IMG/VR virus record: IMGVR_UViG_3300037502_002570
Location: 1 to 20,846 of that record
Length of the DNA: 20,846 bases
Source: a virus
Reading direction: 5' to 3' (one strand)
The notes below the pieces were generated by a model, which saw nothing but the letters and a program-made list of their open reading frames with translations, was not told where the DNA came from and ran no database searches. Shown here piece after piece: positions 1-8,441 of the stretch. Both the position numbers and the translations under genes were made by a program. Within the stretch, counting starts at the first letter, position 1, and each line of letters begins with the position of its first letter.

Positions 1-438
1 CATTGCACGTTCAGCGATTTTTGTGAAATCAGCTTTACCAGTTTGAAGGTCATAAAGGTCAACAACTGGACGAATAGATACTTCATCAGTATCAAGAGTG
101 AAGTATTTGTTGCTGATTTTAGAACGTTCAGTAGTTGAACCTTTTGCTTGGAACATAGCTTTTAAGTCATCAATTTCAATTTTGAATTGTGCTTTTTCAC
201 CAAAACCTGTACGTTTTACATCAGCAATTTCATCAAGATATTGAACACGTTGAGTAAAACCGTCATTAATAACGAATTTTAAAATTTGAGCAATTTCATA
301 GCAGTTATTAGGATTTGGGTTAGAAGCAAGTTCTTTGATATATTCTTTTGCATCTTTTAATTCATTACGGTCAACTCCTGCTTTTAATAAATCTTTAGAA
401 AAAACTTCAACAATGCGAGAATCTTTTGTGATTTGCAT
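1..438 (-). CDS. Major capsid protein, N-terminal part (runs off the left edge)
   Basis: The frame stays open from an ATG at 438 to the window edge, giving the first 146 codons; the 3' part is outside. A strong SD (GGAGGT) lies just upstream. The protein starts MQITKDSRIVEVFSKDLL and carries a conserved-looking stretch RPVVDLYDLQTG near the edge. It has no signal peptide or membrane segment. The call rests mainly on position: in tailed phages the order terminase, portal, protease/scaffold, decoration protein, major capsid is very common, and this gene sits exactly there. I see no clear HK97-fold signature in the part available, so the assignment is an inference from synteny. An alternative is another head protein with the true capsid gene further left. 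Confidence 0.6.
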   Translation of the reverse strand, partial: MQITKDSRIVEVFSKDLLKAGVDRNELKDAKEYIKELASNPNPNNCYEIAQILKFVINDGFTQRVQYLDEIADVKRTGFGEKAQFKIEIDDLKAMFQAKGSTTERSKISNKYFTLDTDEVSIRPVVDLYDLQTGKADFTKIAERAM

Positions 439-474
439 ATATTATTACCTCCTATATTTTTATAATTATATTAA

Positions 475-912
475 TTATTCAATAACCATAATTTTTACTG
501 CATCTGTACCATATGCAGTTGTTTTTTCTTTAACAACAAATTTAACTTTCGGTGTGCGTGTGCCAATTGCTTCAACAGCACCATTAGCACCAACAGCAAC
601 AGTGTCACCTTGATTCAAAGTTCCGTTGAATTTAGTAGTTACATAAATTGTTCCCGGAAGTGGTTTGTGCAAACGTAGATATTTACCTTCAGCAACTTTG
701 AAATCAACATCATCAATACCTTGCTCATCAATTGTGTCAATTACATTTTGTACGAAATATACGTCACCATCACCTGTTACAGAATCACAAAGACTAGCAG
801 TTTGATTTACATGATCCAAAACTACAAAAGTACCATTTTCAACTCCATTAACTTCTGCACATTTGTATGTACCAAGATATAATTGATTTCCTAAACTTAC
901 AAAACCTGCCAT
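475..912 (-). CDS. Putative capsid decoration/stabilising protein
   Basis: A 145-aa protein without membrane segments or cysteine motifs (only two scattered Cys). It starts at an ATG behind AAGGAGGA. The sequence is beta-rich, Gly- and Val-rich and acidic. Its C-terminal half contains NQGDTVAVGANGAVEAIGT (about residues 100-118), a short beta-barrel-like pattern seen in phage head-decoration and capsid-stabilising proteins. It lies between the protease/scaffold gene and the major capsid gene, 37 bp before the latter, where decoration proteins of the lambda gpD and SPP1 gp12 functional class are usually encoded. The function is inferred from position and style, not from a recognised domain. 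A minor head or fibre-anchoring protein is possible. Confidence 0.5.
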   Translation of the reverse strand: MAGFVSLGNQLYLGTYKCAEVNGVENGTFVVLDHVNQTASLCDSVTGDGDVYFVQNVIDTIDEQGIDDVDFKVAEGKYLRLHKPLPGTIYVTTKFNGTLNQGDTVAVGANGAVEAIGTRTPKVKFVVKEKTTAYGTDAVKIMVIE

Positions 913-968
913 AATAAAAATTCCTCCTTAAATTTTAATATTTTTATAATTATATTTATTAATGAGCA

Positions 969-1421
969 TTAAGCGCGTGGTGCAGCCCAATACTCATGCT
1001 TGTTTTTAGGTAATAAATCTTCTTGTTCAGATACAACAATAGTTACATCATCAGATTTTTTAGAAGCAGTTTCAACTTTTTGTTTAGCAATCTCTTCAAC
1101 AACTACTGAATTCAATTCAGCTACATTTAATTCTTCAATTGCTTTTTGAACACGTTCAGATTTGAATGTGTCTTCTGATAGTAGTTTAGAATACTTTGAA
1201 CTTAATTCAGCCATTTGCTTTTCTTTTTCAGCTTTTTCAAAGTTTTCTTTGTAAGGTTTTAATTCTTCGATTTGAGCATTTAATTCTTTAATTTTCTCTT
1301 CTAAAGCAGTTTTTGCTTCTTGTTCAGCAACAACAAGGGCATTTAAGTCATCAACTTTTGCTTGTAATTCAGCAATCTTTGTTTCATACTTTTGAGTTAA
1401 ATCTTTATTTTGGTCTGACAT
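969..1421 (-). CDS. Possible nested scaffolding protein (internal in-frame start)
   Basis: An in-frame ATG at 1421 (Met331 of the fusion protein) follows AAAGGAGG at 1440-1433 with an 11-nt spacer. It would give a 150-aa product starting MSDQNKDLTQKYETK, consisting of the coiled-coil and C-terminal tail only. Nested scaffolds made from the 3' part of a protease gene are well known (lambda C/Nu3 and similar). The SD is as good as those of the neighbouring genes. It is written in codons AAG GAG GAA for Lys-Glu-Glu, which may be chance. Whether it is translated cannot be told from sequence. Confidence 0.5.
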   Translation of the reverse strand: MSDQNKDLTQKYETKIAELQAKVDDLNALVVAEQEAKTALEEKIKELNAQIEELKPYKENFEKAEKEKQMAELSSKYSKLLSEDTFKSERVQKAIEELNVAELNSVVVEEIAKQKVETASKKSDDVTIVVSEQEDLLPKNKHEYWAAPRA

Positions 1422-2411
1422 TGTTTGTAATTCCTCCTTTAATTGAGATAGTTTATTATTTAATTCGCTAATTTCTTTTTCTTTATCAGAAACTAACGAA
1501 TTTAAATCAGTATTAACTGGTTGATAGGTGAGTTCTACTTGAATCCATTCAGATTCAGGAGCGATAGAAACTTTTTCATTTTCAACTGTATAGTTGACTT
1601 TATAAAGCTTATCGCTTTCATTCCAATCTTCAATAATTACATAAGTTTGGAACATTTCTCGAATCCAATATCTACACTTTCTTTCTTCTGTCTCTGGATC
1701 TACAGGATTTAATAAGTTATAAATTTGATCACGAATATCATCAATACTCATTTCACTTTTTTCAATATGATATTTAATTTCATGACCTTTATTAAATAAT
1801 TCTTTTTTATCCATTTTTTCACCACCCATCTGTTCATCTAAATCTTTTTTGTGGGCTTCTGCAATTAGTAAAGTAGCTTTGGCGCGTGGTTCGGCAGGGT
1901 CAGCCACGATGCAACTGGCAATCAATACATTCTTGCCATCATTATAATGAATCTTTCTAACACCATCATCAGTTACTTCTAAATACTCACGAACCAAAAC
2001 TTCACATGAAGTTTCTAATTCTCCATTTTCATATAACTCTATGATGGCATTACAAGTATTCGCAAAACGTTTAAATACACGAATAGCCCCCATTAAACAA
2101 TTAGCCCCGTCAATTTCCTCTTTCCAGAAATCAACGAAGCTACCAATTTGGTCAGTCTTCAATTCACCGTTATGTAATTCATGATTAAGATTGTCATAAT
2201 CGCCATTTTCTAATTTATTTCTATTCACCACGAAAGGTATTCCGATATAAGTTTCTTTATTAGCGATTACACCATCAATAAAATCATCGGTAAATTGAGC
2301 TTTGTTATAGTTCACATCATTAGAAAGGATGCAGATATTTAAAGTCATATAAATATCATTGGAGTTGTTTAATTCAAGAATTTTAGGCTTAATTGATAAC
2401 CGATACGACAA
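969..2411 (-). CDS. Prohead protease-scaffold fusion protein
   Basis: A 480-aa protein read from a TTG start at 2411. No ATG is near, and AAAGGAGGTG stands about 10 nt upstream. The N-terminal ~185 residues fit a head-maturation protease: a His pair (H77/H80) before an IGSF segment (89-92) and a Ser in the context LETSCEVLV (S135), the spacing expected for the His and Ser of the HK97/U35-type prohead protease fold. Residues ~305-405 are a long Glu/Lys/Leu coiled coil, as in scaffolding domains. The C-terminus (EYWAAPRA) is probably a capsid-interaction tail. In the family, the protease processes scaffold and capsid during head assembly and degrades itself. It lies between portal and capsid genes. 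An internal ATG at 1421 with a perfect SD could produce the scaffold part alone (separate entry). Confidence 0.72.
   Translation of the reverse strand: MSYRLSIKPKILELNNSNDIYMTLNICILSNDVNYNKAQFTDDFIDGVIANKETYIGIPFVVNRNKLENGDYDNLNHELHNGELKTDQIGSFVDFWKEEIDGANCLMGAIRVFKRFANTCNAIIELYENGELETSCEVLVREYLEVTDDGVRKIHYNDGKNVLIASCIVADPAEPRAKATLLIAEAHKKDLDEQMGGEKMDKKELFNKGHEIKYHIEKSEMSIDDIRDQIYNLLNPVDPETEERKCRYWIREMFQTYVIIEDWNESDKLYKVNYTVENEKVSIAPESEWIQVELTYQPVNTDLNSLVSDKEKEISELNNKLSQLKEELQTMSDQNKDLTQKYETKIAELQAKVDDLNALVVAEQEAKTALEEKIKELNAQIEELKPYKENFEKAEKEKQMAELSSKYSKLLSEDTFKSERVQKAIEELNVAELNSVVVEEIAKQKVETASKKSDDVTIVVSEQEDLLPKNKHEYWAAPRA
1433..1440 (-). promoter_or_regulatory. Internal Shine-Dalgarno site inside the protease/scaffold gene
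   Basis: AAAGGAGG on the minus strand, 11 nt before the in-frame ATG at 1421. It is an 8-base match to the Bacillus anti-SD within coding sequence and is the reason for proposing the nested scaffold product. Confidence 0.5.
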
Positions 2412-2448
2412 TTCTCTTTACACCTCCTTTCAGTTAAATGCGTTATAA

Positions 2449-2568
2449 TTATTTTTCTTTACAATCATCACATTCACAATCTTCATCATGCTGTTTAATA
2501 CCTAATTCAAGGTACATGGATTTTGATGCTAATTCTTTGTTATCAAGTTCAGGTTTATAGCCTTTCAT
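2449..2568 (-). CDS. Small Cys-rich acidic protein, 39 aa
   Basis: A short ORF between the portal and protease/scaffold genes, starting at an ATG 6 nt after AGGTGA; the SD overlaps the portal stop codon, so the two are probably translationally coupled. The protein starts MKGYKPELDNKEL and ends in an acidic tail HDEDCECDDCKEK with three cysteines spaced C-x-C-x2-C, which could bind a metal if it dimerises. I do not recognise the family. Very small proteins at this place between portal and protease genes are common in siphophages, often without known role. The good SD, tight spacing and consistent codon use support it as a real gene. Confidence 0.6.
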   Translation of the reverse strand: MKGYKPELDNKELASKSMYLELGIKQHDEDCECDDCKEK

Positions 2569-2578
2569 TTAAATCACC

Positions 2579-4075
2579 TCACGATTGGGAAGGCTTAGGC
2601 ACATCATTCGAGCCATTTGATTTACTTTTCATTGTATTTTCGTTACCTTCATCAACTTCGGGTCTGCCACGTTGAACATCCCCAGAAGTTGTATAAGCAT
2701 TTTGAGCAGGATAAATAACTTCATGTGTTTTTAATACTTTCTTTTCGTATTCAGCTTGCCCAATTGCGTAATGATAAGGGATACCAAGCAATGACTCTAG
2801 CCACGGAGCAGCAATTCCTGTTTGCATATACAACTCTTTCATCTTATCAATATATTTATCTTTGTTTAAAATAGTTGTGCGTTCAAAATAGAATTGACAT
2901 CTCAAATCTTTAGGCAGTAATTTTTTAATATATTGATTGATTATATATTCAAATTGTTCAATGATAGTGAATATGTATCTAAACAATTTTTCACTATTCA
3001 TTTGAGCAGTAGAGTAGTTAGAGTTTCCGCCACCATAAACTAAAGCAGAAGATACACCTAAGTTTGCAAATATTTCATTATCCAATTTTTCATATAATTC
3101 TTTTTTAAACATTTGTGTATCAATTTCTAAAGATTTTAATTGTATAAAGTGGGGGAGCGTTACAACTCCTGTTCCAGAAGTATCATTATTATTGTATAAA
3201 TTGCCATTTTGTTCTTTCTTCAGCATAAGATTTGTTATTTCTTTAAAATATGCCTCAATTGCTTGTTTAGGTGGCATCTTTTCGCCATTTTTATCAACTG
3301 TGCCAACAGACATGATTAATATTTGTTTAATTAATCTGTCCGCAACAGAACGTTCAACACGGTTAATAATTTCTTTTTGAATCAATGAAGTCCAAGCACC
3401 TAATGTATAAGGTAAACCATAAGGAAAGTTTCTATGAGCATCAATGTTAATGACATCGCAATTACTTAACTCAACATAACGATAATCTTCACCTTTTTGT
3501 CTATAAAGGTTATATTTCTCAACTGTTACTTCATCAGGTAACGATTCGATAATTGCTAATTTATCTTGTGTGGTTTTATATTGGTTTATGGTTTGTAAAT
3601 CAAACTCAACAACCCATCGTCCATTCCTTTGCCTAATAATTCTCAAATCATCTAAATCTAAAAATTGTACATATTTATTAGAACGTAAACAAATCACTAA
3701 TGTACCCATCTCAGCAACTTCAAAAAGACCATGTCTTACAACCTGTTTAACATTGATTTCATCAAGAAATTCATAAATCTTTTGCTCATATTTTTTAATT
3801 TTCTTAACATCGTCATAATTTGACCATGCTAAATGATAATTTAGATTAGGGAGGGATTTTATAGTACGTAATACGTCTTTAATAATACCATGCTTATTAG
3901 TTAAATATTTAGATGCACGTTGGATTTGTTGAATATTAGCGTATGGGTTTTGTAAATAACGGTATAAGTCTGCAAGCTTAATATCACTTAGAGATGCGCC
4001 TGAACCATATTGTGTGATAAAATCAGTCATAGCAGCGACTTCTAACCACGATTCAATTTGATTTTGGTCGGTCAT
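2579..4075 (-). CDS. Portal protein
   Basis: A 498-aa protein starting at an ATG behind AAAGGAGGTTG. It has the size and layout of siphophage portal proteins: a helical N-terminal part, a mixed central part (residues ~110-220), the stretch LGVSSALVYGGGNSNYSTAQ (about 345-364), which resembles the conserved portal segment before the long helix, a helical crown region, and a polar, disordered C-terminus (GRPEVDEGNENT then Ser/Lys/Asn-rich). Twelve copies normally form the ring at the unique capsid vertex through which the terminase pumps DNA and to which the tail connects. It lies 30 bp downstream of the large terminase gene, the canonical order. The identification rests on length, the central motif and this synteny. 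It is probably the counterpart of SPbeta YonE. Confidence 0.85.
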   Translation of the reverse strand: MTDQNQIESWLEVAAMTDFITQYGSGASLSDIKLADLYRYLQNPYANIQQIQRASKYLTNKHGIIKDVLRTIKSLPNLNYHLAWSNYDDVKKIKKYEQKIYEFLDEINVKQVVRHGLFEVAEMGTLVICLRSNKYVQFLDLDDLRIIRQRNGRWVVEFDLQTINQYKTTQDKLAIIESLPDEVTVEKYNLYRQKGEDYRYVELSNCDVINIDAHRNFPYGLPYTLGAWTSLIQKEIINRVERSVADRLIKQILIMSVGTVDKNGEKMPPKQAIEAYFKEITNLMLKKEQNGNLYNNNDTSGTGVVTLPHFIQLKSLEIDTQMFKKELYEKLDNEIFANLGVSSALVYGGGNSNYSTAQMNSEKLFRYIFTIIEQFEYIINQYIKKLLPKDLRCQFYFERTTILNKDKYIDKMKELYMQTGIAAPWLESLLGIPYHYAIGQAEYEKKVLKTHEVIYPAQNAYTTSGDVQRGRPEVDEGNENTMKSKSNGSNDVPKPSQS

Positions 4076-4105
4076 ATTTCAACCTCCTTTCTTTAGATAA
4101 TTTGT

Positions 4106-5845
4106 TTAGAATCCAGCTTGCATGAAGAAGAGGTAGTCGTCAAGAGAAGATGAATTATCAAATTTATCTTCAAATTCTCTGATATACCATAATCCCATAG
4201 ATACTGCCGAATATCTGTCTTTGTTAACACGCTTAGTCACTTGTTCGACTGAATATTTACCATTTTGCATAACTTTTAATTTTAAGTTAGCTATCTCTTC
4301 AAGTAACAAATCGGTTTGAATGTGTGGTAGAATCATTGTTTTAAAATGTTCTTTGTCTTGAGCATCGTAATCTGCATTTGATTTCTTGTCTAACAATTGT
4401 AATTTTTTACTTTCGATCGCATCGATAAAACTAATAATGATATCACTATTAATTCCTTGAGACATAAGTGCATATAATTTTTTAGGAGCATTACTATCTT
4501 CTGGTTCATCATCAGTATTGATTGTGTCCCAACAACCTAAATCTTCTCCAGTTATAGGATCAAATGTTGATTTTAAACACTCATCTTTGACTCCGCTACC
4601 AACACCGTTGGCATCAACTATAACAACCTTAGCGTCATAAAAATTTGCTATTCTTTTTAATTCTACTGTTTGTGCAGTAAAATTTAATCCGTTAGGCAAG
4701 TTTATTAAGTTTACTAATTTTATATTAGTTACATTACCTTTACTACTTTTCTTAAATTTTAAAACAGCGATTGAAGATTGGTTATTTGCATCACTAGAAC
4801 TCCTTGATACGTCCATTGAAACAATATATTCATAATTTTTATCTGGCTTTAAATCAGGTTTAGGAATTGTTCTTAATTCCATTACCTTATTAATATCAAC
4901 TAATGCATTGTCACTGACCCCGACCCAACGAGAGCAATAGTTCATCGCAAAGAAAGTAGGGGAGAGTTTGGCTTTTTTCTCTAATATTTGTGATTTAGTT
5001 TCACCACGACCATAAGAGCAAGCTAATTGCCAATCTGCACCTAAAACCATTTTTCCTTTAAGGTCTGCCATTTCATCAACCATTCTAAGATTACGCTCAA
5101 ACTCATCAGAACCTCTAAACCAAGATGTTGTCATAAAGTTAATTTGACCGTTTAATTCTTCTGGGTTGATTAATGCTTGTTTACCAATCGTTCTTCGCGG
5201 CACGTTTACAATTGGTTCAAGTACGTCTTCGAACAACTGATTGTTTAAAAGTGCACTTTCTTCGACATTTAGACGTTTGCGGCGAGCACCTTTACTACTT
5301 TGCGAATTTGCCATGATATCAATACGTCCACCAGAAGTAAAAACAATTTCCACACTATCTTTAGAGAATTGTGGCTTACCCATTATTTCATTTTGAATCA
5401 AAGGGTAAAAACGCAGTATTTCTCTAAATTTTTCTTCAACGAGTTTTGCAGCGTTTTCTCTTGTTTGTGCAGTCATTGTGATTTCAATGTCGGGATGCCA
5501 AATGGCTGCGTGAACCATTCCCATGACCTCTAGTAGTGTCTTACCATATCCGCGTGGAAATACCATATAATTAGAAACAAATCGCGCAATACATCTCAAA
5601 TAAACACGCTGATCTAAATCAAGTCGAATACCACCTGTTTGTGGCGTAATTAAATCCCACCACAAATCAGGAAACCATCTAGCCCAAGAAACGAAATCCA
5701 TATATTTATGTAAATTTTTTGTGAAACTATCTACTTCATTTATACCTCTTGCCGATACTGTTGGATTCAATGCAGGATTCCTAACATCATATCTATTCTT
5801 AGAAATCTTGTGATTATCTGATTGGAAGTTCTTATATGAAGCCAT
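4106..5845 (-). CDS. terL: Terminase large subunit
   Basis: The 579-aa DNA-packaging motor with ATPase and nuclease domains. The ATPase part shows a Walker A-like FPRGYGKT (96-103), with Arg before the loop as usual in TerL proteins, a probable Walker B ending in Glu-Glu (LNVEES, 192-197), and a coupling-motif region around FMTTSW (237-242). The nuclease part has the RNase H-like acidic residues: Asp345 in SMDVS, Asp411 in VIVDANGVG, and a late Asp544 in KDRYSAVSMGL. It cuts concatemeric DNA and fills proheads through the portal. Its ATG overlaps the stop of the upstream gene by one base (TAATG), indicating translational coupling with the candidate small subunit. It is probably the counterpart of SPbeta YonF. 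Confidence 0.93.
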   Translation of the reverse strand: MASYKNFQSDNHKISKNRYDVRNPALNPTVSARGINEVDSFTKNLHKYMDFVSWARWFPDLWWDLITPQTGGIRLDLDQRVYLRCIARFVSNYMVFPRGYGKTLLEVMGMVHAAIWHPDIEITMTAQTRENAAKLVEEKFREILRFYPLIQNEIMGKPQFSKDSVEIVFTSGGRIDIMANSQSSKGARRKRLNVEESALLNNQLFEDVLEPIVNVPRRTIGKQALINPEELNGQINFMTTSWFRGSDEFERNLRMVDEMADLKGKMVLGADWQLACSYGRGETKSQILEKKAKLSPTFFAMNYCSRWVGVSDNALVDINKVMELRTIPKPDLKPDKNYEYIVSMDVSRSSSDANNQSSIAVLKFKKSSKGNVTNIKLVNLINLPNGLNFTAQTVELKRIANFYDAKVVIVDANGVGSGVKDECLKSTFDPITGEDLGCWDTINTDDEPEDSNAPKKLYALMSQGINSDIIISFIDAIESKKLQLLDKKSNADYDAQDKEHFKTMILPHIQTDLLLEEIANLKLKVMQNGKYSVEQVTKRVNKDRYSAVSMGLWYIREFEDKFDNSSSLDDYLFFMQAGF

Positions 5846-6765
5846 TACAAATCATCCTCGGCATCTTTATATCTTTCTTCATATTCTTTTTTGCGTTCTT
5901 CATAAAACCTATAAATGTCCTCATATTCAGCAAGAGGAAGACCTTTTAAATCTCTTACATAGTTCACATAGCACCATATAGTAAAATCAACTTTATCTTG
6001 AGGGCGTTCTTTAAATTTAGGTAAAATAGGGATAATATCAACTGCTTGCTCAACACTCCGAACCAATTGTCCAAATGTATCTAATCCATCTGATAAATCC
6101 GATTTACTTAACTGAGAAGGATTTATCTTAGCATCTTGCGCTGCTTTTTGTGCTAATTGCCCCCATTCTTTTGCTGCTTTTACATCACCTTTAGCAGTTG
6201 CTAATTCTTCTTTTACACGGTAGCGAATATAAGTAAGAAGTGCCTCTGTGTGCATTGCTGTTTTTTCTTGATAGTTGTTTTTTAGTAAGTGGTACTTTCG
6301 TTCAAATGCACGGTATTCTTCGTAACTATACCCATCGCCCCATTTATCAATAATCTCAGGAGTAACTTTAAATTCATTGTTTGTCGCAAAAGAAAAAGAG
6401 TCGGATTGATTATTTCCCGACTCTGATATGTATTCAAATATACTATCTTTCCAGCTCGTATTTTCAAATTGATGAAGGGAGTTAGCCATAGTTATATAAC
6501 GCCCAAAAGTGTCATTATTACTTTCTTCGGCTTTTTTCCAATAATGTATATCAAATTTAATATCTAATTGTTGCAAAACTTTATATATTGTATTCATATC
6601 ATTATAATCAATCATTGACTTTAAGCAATCTTTACAAATTGGTATTCTACCAATATTTTTATATAATTCACTGTTTGATTTATAAAATTTTCTTTCTTTG
6701 TCTTTTTTAACTCCGCATTGAATACACATTAATTTATTATCCTGTTTGTTATTTTTATTTGACAA
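5845..6765 (-). CDS. Putative terminase small subunit with N-terminal zinc ribbon
   Basis: A 306-aa protein from a TTG start at 6765 behind a GGGGGTG SD; no ATG fits better. Residues 14-47 form a zinc ribbon (C14-x2-C17 and C44-x2-C47). The rest is largely helical, with a Lys/Ala/Glu-rich segment at ~165-215 and a C-terminal half rich in aromatic and charged residues. It directly precedes and overlaps terL by one base, the usual place of the small terminase subunit, which recognises the packaging site and regulates TerL. I infer the role from position and the putative nucleic-acid-binding ribbon. The sequence is not a recognised TerS family, and the zinc ribbon plus 306-aa length are larger than the usual 140-200 aa. 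Confidence 0.55.
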   Translation of the reverse strand: MSNKNNKQDNKLMCIQCGVKKDKERKFYKSNSELYKNIGRIPICKDCLKSMIDYNDMNTIYKVLQQLDIKFDIHYWKKAEESNNDTFGRYITMANSLHQFENTSWKDSIFEYISESGNNQSDSFSFATNNEFKVTPEIIDKWGDGYSYEEYRAFERKYHLLKNNYQEKTAMHTEALLTYIRYRVKEELATAKGDVKAAKEWGQLAQKAAQDAKINPSQLSKSDLSDGLDTFGQLVRSVEQAVDIIPILPKFKERPQDKVDFTIWCYVNYVRDLKGLPLAEYEDIYRFYEERKKEYEERYKDAEDDL

Positions 6766-6782
6766 TTAGCACACCCCCTTTT

Positions 6783-8126
6783 TTATATAAAGATTTCTTT
6801 AAACTCACCGTTTTTCCATCTTTGTTTAAATTCTTCAAATTGTTCTGGTGTGTTATTATGCTTTCCGTACAATTGGTGGAACAAAATGTGGGCTTTTGGA
6901 TCGAGACAAACTCCAAGAAAATTCTTATGTAATTCAACCACTTTGTTTCTAATTAATACAATTTCTTCACCACTATAATTATTTTTAATTTCTATATTTA
7001 ATTCATTTAAAGCATCTTTTATAATAGAATTGTAAGAATATAGATGATGTACTTCATAATCCTCGCTACCAGTTAATACACATCTATAATTACATTGCTC
7101 TTCTGACTTTTTTCTCCATTCAACTAAAGAACTCCTAAGTTTTCTGTTTAATGAAGAAACACTCTTTTCTTCACGACAATATTGACAAGGTATTTTTGTA
7201 TTTAATAAATTATTATATGTACATTCTTGAATGTCATTTGGATGATGAATACAATAATATTTAATATGAGTATCTTTATTAATATATTTTTCTCCTTCCA
7301 AAGGAATTAAACCTTTGTTTTTAAATTCTTCAAAAACAATTTTCTCATCTAATCTTAACGATTCAGCTATTCTTTCTTTAGAACAATAATAACAACCTTT
7401 CGCGTATTTTAAGTTGCCATAGGTTCTATACTGAATACCTTTATCTTTATGATTAGGACAAATATAAGGAAGAGGTTGCATACTATTTTGATAATCTTCA
7501 TGATTGAATTTAGGGATTAAACCATTTTCAATAAATTCTTGATAAACCTTTTTGCCATCTTTGCGCTTAAAGTTACCAACAACTTCACCTCTAGCATAAT
7601 AGCAACAATGCTTACCTTTCTTTATATTCGCAAAATTCGTTTCTTGTACACCATGCTGTTTATGCTTTTCACAAATAATAAACAATTTAGTTCTATCATT
7701 CTGATAATCTGATAAATTTAAAACTCTTAGTCCTTTAGATTTACAAAGTTTTTCAACCTCATTTATCGGAGTTTGATATAATTTTCTTTTTTCGTTTTTA
7801 CTTTTTTCTGTAGAAGCATAGCTTTTCACACCGTACTTTTTCATTGAAGTATCTTGACTTTTCTTCACCATGCATTGACGGTTATTACAACAATCTTTTT
7901 CAACAAATTCTCTTTCTTTTAGATAATTTCTATATTGTTTCTCAACGACATTTTCGTTGCAATAATCACATTTAACTAAAACTTTAGCAGTAGTTGTAGG
8001 CATTAGATCTTCAATTTTACATTCGAAGAAATCATTTGCTTTAGTGTACACATACCCTTTAGATTCATAGTATTCTCTAGTATATCCATTCCATCTAACC
8101 ATTGCAGTTTTGCTTAAAAGTGTCAT
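6783..8126 (-). CDS. HNH homing-endonuclease-like protein with zinc-ribbon repeats
   Basis: I chose the ATG at 8126 because GGAGG lies 9 nt before it; the open frame continues to 8180 without an SD. The product has 447 aa. Near residues 53-85 is a first Cys cluster (CDYC plus a second pair). Then come three repeats of about 60 residues (roughly 121-179, 193-252, 263-321), each with an Phe/Leu-x-x-x-GL start, a C-x2-H or CxxxH-type pair, an N-L/I turn and a C-x2-C-type end: probable DNA-binding ribbons. The C-terminus is an HNH-type domain: YRCVLTG, a His pair (360-361) in EVHHLYSYN, and LDPKAHILFHQLYG. Such genes are usually free-standing mobile elements that cut intronless or gene-free alleles. 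This one sits between a terminator and the terminase genes, 17 bp before the latter. Confidence 0.8.
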   Translation of the reverse strand: MTLLSKTAMVRWNGYTREYYESKGYVYTKANDFFECKIEDLMPTTTAKVLVKCDYCNENVVEKQYRNYLKEREFVEKDCCNNRQCMVKKSQDTSMKKYGVKSYASTEKSKNEKRKLYQTPINEVEKLCKSKGLRVLNLSDYQNDRTKLFIICEKHKQHGVQETNFANIKKGKHCCYYARGEVVGNFKRKDGKKVYQEFIENGLIPKFNHEDYQNSMQPLPYICPNHKDKGIQYRTYGNLKYAKGCYYCSKERIAESLRLDEKIVFEEFKNKGLIPLEGEKYINKDTHIKYYCIHHPNDIQECTYNNLLNTKIPCQYCREEKSVSSLNRKLRSSLVEWRKKSEEQCNYRCVLTGSEDYEVHHLYSYNSIIKDALNELNIEIKNNYSGEEIVLIRNKVVELHKNFLGVCLDPKAHILFHQLYGKHNNTPEQFEEFKQRWKNGEFKEIFI

Positions 8127-8162
8127 ATTCATCAACCTCCATATCAAAAATAGTGAATTTAA

Positions 8163-8197
8163 ATTAAAAAGAGTAGTCACTTATTTAGCGACCACTC
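8163..8197 (-). terminator. Rho-independent terminator
   Basis: On the minus strand GAGTGGTCGC, loop TAAATAA and GTGACTACTC form a 10-bp stem with two G-U pairs, followed by TTTTTAATTT. It contains the stop codon of the DUF5659-like gene and separates the gene block from 8177 to 12126 from the HNH and packaging genes. Confidence 0.8.
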
Positions 8198-8353
8198 TGT
8201 AAGAGCTTTTGATAAAGATTCATTTCTAATAAAAACCCAAAACCAACGTTTTGAGTTATCATTAAATCCTTTATGTAAATACTTGTTTCCTTTTGAACAC
8301 AAAAAATTCTTCAACTTAGGGCTATAACAATAAAACAAATCGCTCTTCTTCAA
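8177..8353 (-). CDS. Small DUF5659-like phage protein
   Basis: The open frame begins at 8401, but no SD precedes that ATG. A TTG at 8353 lies 6 nt after GAGGTG, so I start there, giving 58 aa. The sequence (MKKSDLFYCYSPKLKNFL at the start, then a KGNKYLHKG segment, SKRWFWVFIR and a final KALTEW helix) has the pattern of DUF5659-like proteins, small uncharacterised proteins common in phages and mobile elements of Firmicutes: an aromatic strand, a helix, a second strand after a gap, and a final Trp-bearing helix. The function is unknown. The stop codon lies inside the following terminator stem. Confidence 0.55.
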   Translation of the reverse strand: MKKSDLFYCYSPKLKNFLCSKGNKYLHKGFNDNSKRWFWVFIRNESLSKALTEWSLNK

Positions 8354-8395
8354 ATTAAACACCTCATTGTAATTTATTTTATAAAACCCTTTACA

Positions 8396-8441
8396 AAGCA
8401 TCCATCACAAGAAGGAGGGGATTGTCAAGTGACAGATGCTT
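8396..8441 (-). promoter_or_regulatory. Stem-loop with pyrimidine-rich anti-SD-like loop
   Basis: AAGCATCcaTCAC at 8396-8408 pairs with GTGAcaGATGCTT at 8429-8441 (11 of 13 positions, one 2-base internal loop). The 20-nt loop, read on the transcribed minus strand, contains CCCCTCCTTCTT, complementary to SD sequences. It lies 43 bp upstream of the TTG start of the DUF5659-like gene. A second C/T-rich anti-SD-like tract lies further upstream on the transcript at 8461-8478. No function is proven. Confidence 0.4.

Noticed and set aside
8127-8180. Longer N-terminus of the HNH protein from an ATG at 8180
   Set aside because: It would overlap the preceding terminator and has no SD, whereas the ATG at 8126 has GGAGG at a 9-nt distance.
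8354-8401. ATG start at 8401 for the DUF5659-like protein
   Set aside because: The sequence before it is C-rich, the opposite of an SD, and the ATG lies in the arm of a stem-loop. The TTG at 8353 has GAGGTG at 6 nt.
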